From contig JAEYQZ010000150.1 in NCBI GenBank assembly GCA_023409695.1, forward strand, positions 1 through 12,671: DNA of 12,671 nucleotides. Direction: 5' to 3'. Position numbers and translations under genes: made by a program. Of the stretch, positions 6,045 through 11,990 are shown one piece after another (within the stretch, counting starts at the first letter, position 1; each line of letters begins with the position of its first letter). The notes beneath the pieces were generated by a model, which saw nothing but the letters and a program-made list of their open reading frames with translations, ran no database searches and was not told the origin of the DNA. The stretch is from Methanobacteriota archaeon (GTDB taxonomy: Archaea > Methanobacteriota > Methanobacteria > Methanobacteriales > Methanobacteriaceae).

Positions 6045-6191
6045 TTGAAAACACTGTTGATATGTCCTATTTTAAATATTATTGCAATAACATTTTTAGT
6101 TTTAGTATCAAAACAATTATTAAGGGAATATAATTATGACTTGGAGGAGTATGGATATAATTTTGCTGTATTTGGACTTCCAACACAATAG
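6045..6191 (+). CDS. Possible 48-residue single-span membrane peptide, or remnant of a gene end
   Basis: An open frame from a TTG at 6045 encodes a hydrophobic helix (LLICPILNIIAITFLVLV, about residues 4-21) followed by a polar, Tyr-rich tail (KQLLREYNYDLEEYGYNF, then AVFGLPTQ). The pattern of one helix and a charged tail looks protein-like. There is no SD before the TTG, no ATG in frame, and a terminator T-tract lies just upstream. It may be the surviving C-terminal end of a lost membrane protein. AT-rich DNA often yields such hydrophobic frames by chance, so confidence is low. Confidence 0.22.
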   Translation: MKTLLICPILNIIAITFLVLVSKQLLREYNYDLEEYGYNFAVFGLPTQ

Positions 6192-6199
6192 TTTTAATT

Positions 6200-6267
6200 A
6201 ATTAGAAAAAATTCATTATAATACAATATAACAACTGTACGGTTAAAACAAGTCGAGTTTGACGAAG
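6200..6267 (+). repeat. Dispersed intergenic repeat (tag), copy 4, longest form
   Basis: The left 57 bases match 4935-4991 at 50 positions. The right 42 bases (6226-6267) match 9626-9667 at 37 positions. The match to the copy near 8505-8546 continues past the tag through ATGAAAATCTTTGATTT, so the tag and first stem-loop are inherited together. It lies between two plus-strand genes. Confidence 0.8.
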
Positions 6268-6328
6268 CACATGAAAATCTTTGATTTTCAGTGCATCAAA
6301 TCCTGTGGATTTGATAGCTGACAAACTC
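6255..6328 (+). repeat. Three-way-junction inverted-repeat element
   Basis: An outer stem GAGTTTG (6255-6261) with CAAACTC (6322-6328) encloses two hairpins that touch end to end. Hairpin 1 (6267-6294) has GCAC/GTGC, one unpaired A at 6271, then TGAAAATC/GATTTTCA around a TTT loop. Hairpin 2 (6295-6315) has ATCAAATCC/GGATTTGAT around TGT. The outer stem begins inside the tag repeat. Such a design suggests selection on RNA or cruciform DNA structure. It could be a small RNA, a leader element of the following kinase gene, or a remnant mobile element. Confidence 0.65.
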
Positions 6329-6380
6329 TCTCATTTTAATAAAATTAAATCATAAATAATAAATGAAATAGAATTCACAA

Positions 6381-6430
6381 TTATAATATTAAAATAGTTT
6401 TTTAACACGATATTCCAATTTTTAAGAGGT
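6381..6430 (+). promoter_or_regulatory. TATA box and ribosome site for the PAS histidine kinase
   Basis: TTATAATATTAAAA (6381-6394) is a plausible TATA box with transcription starting near 6410. GAGGT (6426-6430) lies seven bases before the TTG at 6438 and decides that start. Confidence 0.5.
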
Positions 6431-6437
6431 ATCCAGA

Positions 6438-8342
6438 TTGGTTAAATCTAATGAATGGAAGGAAATAGGAAAAAAACTTGAAAGTGAAGAAAAATACGAA
6501 ATGCTCTTTAACTCCATTGATGAGGGTTTTTGTATTATTGAAGTTATTTTTGATGACAATAATAAGCCCATAGACTACCGTTTTTTAGAAATTAATCCGG
6601 CATTTGAAAGACAAACAGGATTATATGAAGCTGAAGGTAAACTGATGCGAGATCTTAGACCAAAACACGAAGAACACTGGTTTCAAATTTACGGCGAAAT
6701 TGCTTTAACTGGAAAATCTATGCGCTTTGAAAACCCTGCAAAAGAATTGAATAGATATTATGACGTTTACGCCTTTAAAATTGGAGGCCCTGAAAGCAGG
6801 AAAGTTGCTATTCTTTTTAATGATATTACAGAACGTAAAAAAGCTGAATATGCCTTGAATGAAAGTGAAGATCTCTACCGTACATTATTTGAGAATACTA
6901 AAGAGGGTTTTCAGATTAATAAGATCATATTTGATGAATCTGGAAACCCCTGTGATTATGTAGTTTTAAAAGTTAACAAAGCTTATGAGCTGCAAACTGG
7001 TCTTAAAAGATCAGATGTTGTAGGTAAACAAATAAAAGAAATTTTTCCAGATATAGAACCCTACTGGATTTCTAAATACGGAAATGTTGCTAAGACAGGT
7101 AAAGAAGCACGCTTTGAAAATTATAACAAAAATACCAATAGATGGTATGAGGCGCGTGCTTTTCTATGTAATAAAGGGCAGGTTGGAGTCCTATTTAAGG
7201 ATATAACCAAGCGTAAAAAAGCTGAAGAAGGATTAAAAAAAGAAGAACATTTCATTTCGGCTGTGACAAACACTTCTCCAGCCATTATTTATGTCTATGA
7301 TTTAGAGACCCGTAGCAATGTATTTGCCAATGACGGCATTCAGCGAATTATGGGATATTCTCAAAAAGATGTACAGGAAATGGGTTCAAGATTGTTTGCT
7401 ACAATGGTTCATCCTGACGATTTACAAGAGTTGGAAGCATTTCAAAGAAAGGTTTTAGAGGCATCTGACGGTATTATTTTAGAAAATGAACACCGAGCTA
7501 AGCATAAGGATGGAACATGGCTCTGGCTGCATACTTGGGAAAGTCCTTTTCTGAGAAATGTCGATGGCTCGCTCAAGCAGAAGGTCGGTGTTGCCATAGA
7601 TATTACTGAACTCAAACAAATGGAAAAAAAATTACAAGAAACAATAAATGAATTAAAACGTTCTAATAAGGAATTACAGCAATTTGCCTATGTTTCATCT
7701 CATGACCTGCAGGAACCTTTACGTACTATTGCCAGTTTTACTCAATTGCTGGCGAAGCGTTATAAAAGCAAGTTGGATAGTGATGCTGATGAGTTTATGG
7801 ATTATATTGTGGATGCTTCAGTTCGAATGAAACAGCAAATTCAAGACTTACTGGAATATTCGCGTGTTGCAACTCAAACAGAAGAATTTGAACTTGTGAA
7901 TATGAATTTAATTCTAAATCAGACAATTCAGAGCCTCAATACTTCAATTGAAGAATTTAAAGCTGAAATAATAGTTGATGAGCTCCCTTATGTGATAGGT
8001 GATGCAGGACAGTTACAAAGAGTCTTCCAGAATCTAATTGCAAATGCTATAAAATTTAGAAAACCTGAAAAATCACCCATAATACATATATCCTCTTATA
8101 AAGATGAAGATAACCATGAATATATGTTTAGTGTTAAAGATAATGGTATTGGAATAGAAGAACAATATTTAGAACGTATTTTTACAATATTCCAGAGGTT
8201 ACATACAATAGAAGAGTATCACGGTACTGGAATTGGATTATCAATAGTTAAAAGAATCATAGAACAGCATGGTGGTCGAATTTGGGTTGAATCCGAATTT
8301 GGAGTTGGTTCTACTTTTCATTTTACACTGCCAAAACCGTAG
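6438..8342 (+). CDS. Soluble sensor histidine kinase with three PAS domains
   Basis: The protein has 634 residues, with a TTG start fixed by GAGGT seven bases upstream. PAS1 (about 20-137) and PAS2 (about 145-262) are clearly related to each other: both have EGF, xxYxFLEINPAFERQTGL-like and ARFENY/DITxRKKAE segments, suggesting internal duplication. PAS3 (about 270-395) is the PAC-bearing type with HPDD and HKDGTWLWL. The kinase core follows: SSHDLQEPLRT with phosphorylated H422, N-box QNLIANAIKF (N532, N536), G1 box DNGIGI (568-573), F-box IFQRLH, and G2 box GTGIGLSIVK (596-605). No membrane segment is present, so it senses a cytosolic signal, perhaps redox or a small ligand; no haem or flavin signature is clear. 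There is no response regulator in the window, so it is an orphan kinase here. The gene is single and its stop codon enters a dense stem-loop array. Confidence 0.95.
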   Translation: MVKSNEWKEIGKKLESEEKYEMLFNSIDEGFCIIEVIFDDNNKPIDYRFLEINPAFERQTGLYEAEGKLMRDLRPKHEEHWFQIYGEIALTGKSMRFENPAKELNRYYDVYAFKIGGPESRKVAILFNDITERKKAEYALNESEDLYRTLFENTKEGFQINKIIFDESGNPCDYVVLKVNKAYELQTGLKRSDVVGKQIKEIFPDIEPYWISKYGNVAKTGKEARFENYNKNTNRWYEARAFLCNKGQVGVLFKDITKRKKAEEGLKKEEHFISAVTNTSPAIIYVYDLETRSNVFANDGIQRIMGYSQKDVQEMGSRLFATMVHPDDLQELEAFQRKVLEASDGIILENEHRAKHKDGTWLWLHTWESPFLRNVDGSLKQKVGVAIDITELKQMEKKLQETINELKRSNKELQQFAYVSSHDLQEPLRTIASFTQLLAKRYKSKLDSDADEFMDYIVDASVRMKQQIQDLLEYSRVATQTEEFELVNMNLILNQTIQSLNTSIEEFKAEIIVDELPYVIGDAGQLQRVFQNLIANAIKFRKPEKSPIIHISSYKDEDNHEYMFSVKDNGIGIEEQYLERIFTIFQRLHTIEEYHGTGIGLSIVKRIIEQHGGRIWVESEFGVGSTFHFTLPKP

Positions 8343-8471
8343 AAAACTAAGTTTTCTCGGCCACAAAATCGAAGATTTTGTAGGTCATAGGTTTTGCAGC
8401 ACTCGAAAATTTTGTTTTCGGTGCATCGAAAATCGAAGATTTACGGATGCCCAAAAAATCTACGATTTTTG
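8341..8471 (+). repeat. Stem-loop array, left part, five hairpins after the kinase gene
   Basis: Five successive hairpins: AGAAAAC/GTTTTCT with loop TAA (8341-8357, overlapping the stop codon). ACAAAATC/GATTTTGT with loop GAA (8363-8381), flanked by GGCC and GGTC. GCAC, an unpaired T, then CGAAAA/TTTTCG, closing with GTGC (8399-8424). AAATC/GATTT with loop GAA inside GCATC/GATGC (8423-8450). AAAAATC/GATTTTT with loop TAC (8454-8470). The GCAC-bulge-stem-GTGC unit followed at once by an ATC...GAT hairpin repeats the plan at 6267-6315. The two frames that happen to stay open here are by-products of these arms. Confidence 0.7.
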
Positions 8472-8504
8472 ACGGATTCCTATCAACTGATCTATTTTCT
8501 ATTA

Positions 8505-8546
8505 ACTATAATAACCATGTGGCTAAATCTAGTCGAGTTTAACGAA
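8505..8546 (+). repeat. Dispersed intergenic repeat (tag), copy 5
   Basis: This full-length copy ends TAGTCGAGTTTAACGAA and matches 9626-9667 at 34 of 42 positions. It lies between the convergent kinase and Cro/C1 regulator genes, in the middle of the stem-loop array. Confidence 0.8.
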
Positions 8547-8548
8547 AC

Positions 8549-8679
8549 ACATGAAAATCTTTGATTTGCTGCGTCAAAATTCAGAGAATTTTGACAGTTT
8601 CCTTCAACGTGCAAAAACAAAGTTTTTGCAGTTGCTAAATATAAAATTTCGCAAACGTCAAAAATTGAAAATTTTTGAC
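8549..8679 (+). repeat. Stem-loop array, right part, four hairpins
   Basis: AAATC/GATTT with loop TTT (8555-8567), a decayed copy of hairpin 1 at 6267. GTCAAAATTC/GAATTTTGAC with loop AGA (8573-8595). CAAC, an unpaired G, then TGCAAAAAC/GTTTTTGCA with loop AAA, closing with GTTG (8605-8634). GTCAAAAATT/AATTTTTGAC with loop GAA (8657-8679). The arms are 9-10 bp and perfect in the last three. The last one may also end the minus-strand operon that stops at 8703. Confidence 0.7.
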
Positions 8680-8702
8680 AGATAAGTATGTTAAAGTTAT
8701 CT

Positions 8703-8918
8703 TTAATCGGTCGCGTCACTTTTATATTCTAAAATATCTCCAGGCTGACATTCTAAAGCCTCACAAATCTTCGCTAAAGTTGATAATCTAATTGCTTTTG
8801 CCTTTCCATTTTTCAATATAGAAATATTGGCCATGGTTATTCCAACCCTCTCTGAAAGTTCAGTGACGCTCATTTTCCTTTTAGCTAACATCACATCAAT
8901 ATTAATTATAATTCCCAT
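8703..8918 (-). CDS. YozG-like Cro/C1-type helix-turn-helix regulator
   Basis: The protein has 71 residues, essentially one helix-turn-helix domain: IINIDVMLAKRKMSVTELSE (4-23), then RVGITMANISILKNGKAKAI with the recognition helix, and RLSTLAKICEALECQPGDIL (44-63), the usual end of this family. The C-terminal YKSDATD is a short tail. The ATG at 8918 has GAGG about eight to ten bases upstream, in sequence overlapping the stop codon of the DUF2975 gene. Only ten bases separate the two genes, so they are one operon and translation is probably coupled. In many bacteria and archaea this regulator is the constant partner of a DUF2975 membrane protein; the biological role of the pair is not established. 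Confidence 0.9.
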   Translation of the reverse strand: MGIIINIDVMLAKRKMSVTELSERVGITMANISILKNGKAKAIRLSTLAKICEALECQPGDILEYKSDATD

Positions 8919-8928
8919 ATTAGTTCCC

Positions 8929-9393
8929 TCAGACCGTTAAATCATTTTCTGTTTTTATATCAATAGCATCTTTCAGAAGCCTTTGAAGAATAGCCGCAAG
9001 AGTTGCTATCGTAACTGGAGCCAAAGTAACAGCTAATCCAATTCCCATAAGACCAGGGGCATCAACGTTCTTTGCAATTAAATATACGATTGGCATACCC
9101 ATAATATACAAAATACTGATTATAATTGCACTGTATTTTATGTTCTTTAAAGCATTTACTGACAAATTAGAAAAAGCTTTATTATTATCAATGAAGTTTA
9201 AAAGTTTTAAAGTTTGATACAGAGCAAAGTAAAACGGTACCGCTGTTGCAATTAAACCCAATAAAACAACATAACCTAAATACATTAACCTTTCTTCTAC
9301 CATTACATACACGCTTACTATACAAGAAGCAAGTACTGCAATTCCCATAATAAAAATAAGCCCTCTTAAAAAAATTGTTGATCCTCGTTTCAA
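8929..9393 (-). CDS. DUF2975 family membrane protein
   Basis: The protein has 154 residues and four membrane helices (about 8-31, 37-60, 86-109 and 115-137). After helix 2 comes the conserved loop QTLKLLNFIDNNKAFSNLS, then VNALKNIKY, and the C-terminus LLKDAIDIKTENDLTV is a strong DUF2975 hallmark. I choose the TTG at 9393, giving MKRGSTIFLRG, because family members begin this way and GGAG lies nine bases upstream. The GTG at 9408 would place that GGAG inside the coding region and has no SD of its own. First gene of the operon with the Cro/C1 regulator. Function unknown; the pairing suggests a membrane component whose level or state the regulator controls. Confidence 0.88.
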   Translation of the reverse strand: MKRGSTIFLRGLIFIMGIAVLASCIVSVYVMVEERLMYLGYVVLLGLIATAVPFYFALYQTLKLLNFIDNNKAFSNLSVNALKNIKYSAIIISILYIMGMPIVYLIAKNVDAPGLMGIGLAVTLAPVTIATLAAILQRLLKDAIDIKTENDLTV

Positions 9394-9454
9394 GTAAAAA
9401 CACTCCACTTAATTATTATATATTGATTATAGCATATTATTTATCGATTTACAA

Positions 9455-9464
9455 TATATTTTTA
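9455..9464 (-). promoter_or_regulatory. Candidate TATA box for the DUF2975-regulator operon
   Basis: AAAAATATAT on the minus strand would start transcription near 9430 and leave a leader of about 37 bases. A second AT-rich box near 9436-9446 is an alternative. The AT content makes the choice uncertain. Confidence 0.35.
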
Positions 9465-9625
9465 TTGTTATTATGCTTGCATTATATAAATAGTTTTTAG
9501 ATTATCAAACTTTAAAGGGTATTTCAATTTAAATGAGTTTTATAAGAATAAATTATAAAGATAAGTTCTAGATCCCAAAGACACAACTAAAAAAATGAGA
9601 AATATGAATTTTAAATCAGCATTGA

Positions 9626-9667
9626 AATATAACAACCTTACGGTTAAAACTAGTCAAGTTTAACGAA
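9626..9667 (+). repeat. Dispersed intergenic repeat (tag), copy 6
   Basis: Full-length copy with TACGGTTAAAAC followed by TAGTCAAGTTTAACGAA, matching 6226-6267 at 37 of 42 positions. It lies between two minus-strand genes, so here it is antisense to both. No stem-loops follow; the next gene ends 23 bases later. The rest of the gap (9465-9625) shows nothing else. Confidence 0.8.
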
Positions 9668-9690
9668 TTCTATTGTAATATAAATTATTT

Positions 9691-11046
9691 TTAATCTTCA
9701 AATATTGATGTGAAAATTCCAATTGCGCTTAAAGCAGCAATAGCAACAAATGCGATTTTAATGCTTGTAAATAGTTCTGGATAATTGGATGGCATAATTT
9801 GCGCATTTCCCAAAATAGCAGAAATAATTAACGTTACTATGCCCATTCCAAATATCTGCCCCATGGACCGCATATTACTTAATGTTGCTGAAGCTATTCC
9901 AAAATATTTATTATCCACTGCACTCATAACCACCTTGGTATTTGAAGAATAGAATAAACCTATACCTGCTCCAAAAATAATGAGAGATAATACTCCTAGA
10001 TATGAAGCGTTATTATAATCAATTAAGGTCATAAGAGCTACACCAATGGTTGTTATTACCATCCCCGCAGTTGATACATTTCTAGGATCTATTTTATCAG
10101 ATAATCTTCCGGCATATGGGGATACAATGACCATCATAATTGATTGAATAGAAGCTATTAAGCCTGCTGTAAGAGGACTATATCCTTTTAAATATTGTAA
10201 ATAGAGGGTTAGAATAAATCCTACAGATACAAATGCGCCGTAATTTAGAAATGCAGTGATATTTCCAAAGGTAAAACTTTTACTTTTAAATAAATCTAAA
10301 TTAATCAAAGGAAACGCAACTCTTTTTTCGACCAGATAAAATGCTAAAAGTCCGATTATTCCAGTGATTACAAGAAATAGACTATAACTGTTGGTGATAT
10401 CTGAAAAACCATAAATTATGAATATAAAAGATATACCCAGGAGAAATGATCCTAAAATATCTAATTTTTCTCCTTCTGCATCTACCCAATCATATTTAAA
10501 CCTCATGATAGCAAAAATTGCTACTATTCCTATTACAGTATCTAAATAGAATAATGTTCTCCATCCTACAAGTTCAGTTATAGCCCCTCCAAGTATTGGT
10601 CCAAATATTAACCCTACAAAAACACCCATTGATGTTAGTCCAAAGGCCTTACCTCTTTCGTTTACAGGAAATGCTGATGATATCATGGCATTTAAATTGG
10701 CAAATACCATTGCATTCCCTATAGCTTGAAAAATCCGAGTAAAAAGGAACATTTCTCCAGAAGTGGAAAAAGCTGATATAAATGAGCTTATTGTGAAAAT
10801 AATTAATCCATATTGAAAGATACGTTTTCGCCCGTAAATATCCCCAACCCTACCAAATGGAATGTAGAGTATGGCGTTAACAAGCAGATAAACTGTTGAT
10901 ATTAATGTTAAAGATACAGCAGATAAATCAAAATCATAAGCTAGAGCAGGTAATGCCAGATTAATGGATGATCTAACAAATGGTGTAAGAAATGATACTA
11001 AAATTCCCACTATTAAAAGATCTTTTTTTAGTCCTTTATAATTCAA
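9691..11046 (-). CDS. MFS drug-efflux permease, DHA2 (EmrB/QacA) family
   Basis: This 451-residue, highly hydrophobic protein has about 13-14 predicted helices. Motif A is GRVGDIYGRKR (65-75), motif B LFTRIFQAIGNA with R104, and motif C GVFVGLIFGPILGGAI (141-156), the antiporter signature; GWRTLFYLDT (161-170) is also typical. A second, weaker motif A, AGRLSDKIDPR, lies near 315. It should export drugs or other amphiphilic compounds by proton antiport; the substrate cannot be read. The start is a TTG at 11046, supported by AGGTG six bases upstream. A possible TATA box (AAATACT on the minus strand near 11104-11110) fits a leader of about 35 bases. Inverted GGGTAA/TTACCC arms lie around and upstream of it. 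It appears monocistronic, and no dedicated regulator is next to it. Confidence 0.92.
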   Translation of the reverse strand: MNYKGLKKDLLIVGILVSFLTPFVRSSINLALPALAYDFDLSAVSLTLISTVYLLVNAILYIPFGRVGDIYGRKRIFQYGLIIFTISSFISAFSTSGEMFLFTRIFQAIGNAMVFANLNAMISSAFPVNERGKAFGLTSMGVFVGLIFGPILGGAITELVGWRTLFYLDTVIGIVAIFAIMRFKYDWVDAEGEKLDILGSFLLGISFIFIIYGFSDITNSYSLFLVITGIIGLLAFYLVEKRVAFPLINLDLFKSKSFTFGNITAFLNYGAFVSVGFILTLYLQYLKGYSPLTAGLIASIQSIMMVIVSPYAGRLSDKIDPRNVSTAGMVITTIGVALMTLIDYNNASYLGVLSLIIFGAGIGLFYSSNTKVVMSAVDNKYFGIASATLSNMRSMGQIFGMGIVTLIISAILGNAQIMPSNYPELFTSIKIAFVAIAALSAIGIFTSIFED

Positions 11047-11090
11047 CTAAAGCACCTGCTAAAAAATTTTAACTGAAATTGAATTTATTT

Positions 11091-11146
11091 GGGTAATTTC
11101 CAGTATTTAATGATAGCTTTTTACTAATATTTTAAACTATTTACCC
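11091..11146 (-). promoter_or_regulatory. Paired inverted GGGTAA/TTACCC sites upstream of the MFS gene
   Basis: TTTGGGTAA (11088-11096) and TTACCCTAA (11141-11149) are inverted copies agreeing at eight of nine positions, 44 bases apart, and they bracket the candidate TATA box. They could be two half-sites or two operators of a repressor. The rest of the 11047-11299 gap shows no gene or other structure. Confidence 0.3.
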
Positions 11147-11299
11147 TAATAAAGAGTATTAATGAAGGCTTTAGAAATAATAATTTTATTTAGCACGAAT
11201 AACTTTTGCAGGCAGACTTATATCTAATACAACAAAAAAATGAGCAATATTACAGCGGGCATGTTCACATAAATTCTTTATATGTTTTTTATTTTCTCA

Positions 11300-11341
11300 A
11301 ATATATCGACCCTGTGGCTAAAGATAGTCCAATTTAATGAA
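11300..11341 (+). repeat. Dispersed intergenic repeat (tag), copy 7
   Basis: CTGTGGCTAAAGATAGTCCA (11312-11331) followed by ATTTAATGAA matches the copy at 8505-8546 at 32 of 42 positions. It lies between the divergent MFS and DUF1801 genes. Confidence 0.65.
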
Positions 11342-11451
11342 GTAATATTTTTTTAATCCTGAAGAGTTCAAGAATGTTATATGTCCATAAGGAAGGAAAT
11401 ATTACTTAGATGAAACAAAATAGTATACAGTCATTAATTAAGAGGTAAATT

Positions 11452-11841
11452 ATGAAAAAAACAACTCCGAATAAAAAAAAGACCGGCTCACGTGCGAACA
11501 AGATGGATGGGGAAAATGGTGTGCTTGCTAATATCGCCGAAATGACAGAACAAGATCGATTTATGGGTGAACGAATCCATGCCATCATCAAATCCAGCGC
11601 GCCAGATCTCTCTCCAAGACTATGGTATAATATGCCTGCTTATGCCAAGGATGGCAAAGTTGTCTGTTTCTTCCAAGCCTCGCAGAAGTTCAAAACTAGA
11701 TACTCGACGTTAGGCTTCAACGACAAAGCGAACCTCGATGAAGGCAACATGTGGCCTACTGCTTTCGCGCTGAAGAAGTTGACTGACACCGAAGAGGCAA
11801 AGATCGCCACGCTCGTGAAGAAAGCGGTGAGTGAACAATAA
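11452..11841 (+). CDS. DUF1801 domain protein, probably horizontally acquired
   Basis: The protein has 129 residues. A basic leader (KKTTPNKKKTGSRANK) precedes the DUF1801 (YdhG-like) domain: MGERIHAIIKSSAPDLSPRL, then WYNMPAYAKDGKVVCFFQAS, then STLGF and the C-terminal helix. WYNMPAY is the family signature. The family has been linked to frataxin-like iron handling in Bacillus, but a role here is only a possibility. ATG 11452 follows GAGGT by seven bases. Codon use differs strongly from the neighbours: 63 of the 120 bases in 11701-11820 are G or C, against 17 of 60 at 11161-11220, and codons such as GCG, CTC and ATC are common. This points to recent acquisition, probably from a bacterium, although the leader and ribosome site look native. 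Confidence 0.88.
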   Translation: MKKTTPNKKKTGSRANKMDGENGVLANIAEMTEQDRFMGERIHAIIKSSAPDLSPRLWYNMPAYAKDGKVVCFFQASQKFKTRYSTLGFNDKANLDEGNMWPTAFALKKLTDTEEAKIATLVKKAVSEQ

Positions 11842-11869
11842 GTTAAGCGGTGGAAGGCGAATTTAACAA

Positions 11870-11881
11870 ATATTTTTTTAT
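11870..11881 (+). terminator. T-tract terminator after the DUF1801 gene
   Basis: ATATTTTTTTAT-like T-run about 30 bases after the stop codon, with native AT-rich composition. Confidence 0.45.
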
Positions 11882-11990
11882 TGGCTTTTACTATAATGCT
11901 GAACATTTAATGACTTCTTTTTATATATCTAACCTAATTAGCTCTTATATTAGCCTTAAAATACAAATAAGGAATTATAAGGTTTAAAAA

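Noticed and set aside
8341..8679. CRISPR array
   Set aside because: The hairpins differ in sequence and spacing, and there are no regular direct repeats with unique spacers or cas genes.
8269..8719. Open frames on both strands across the region after the kinase gene
   Set aside because: They run through the stem-loop array, have no ribosome sites and encode no recognisable domain; inverted repeats tend to leave both strands open.
9188..9403. Second minus-strand frame within the DUF2975 gene
   Set aside because: Out-of-phase shadow; the DUF2975 frame has clear helices and conserved motifs.
2920..11341. Tag repeats as insertion-sequence ends
   Set aside because: All copies have the same orientation; I see no paired inverted ends, target duplications or transposase gene in the window.
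11406..11906. Minus-strand open frames over the DUF1801 gene
   Set aside because: Antisense shadows of a gene with good SD and a recognised domain.
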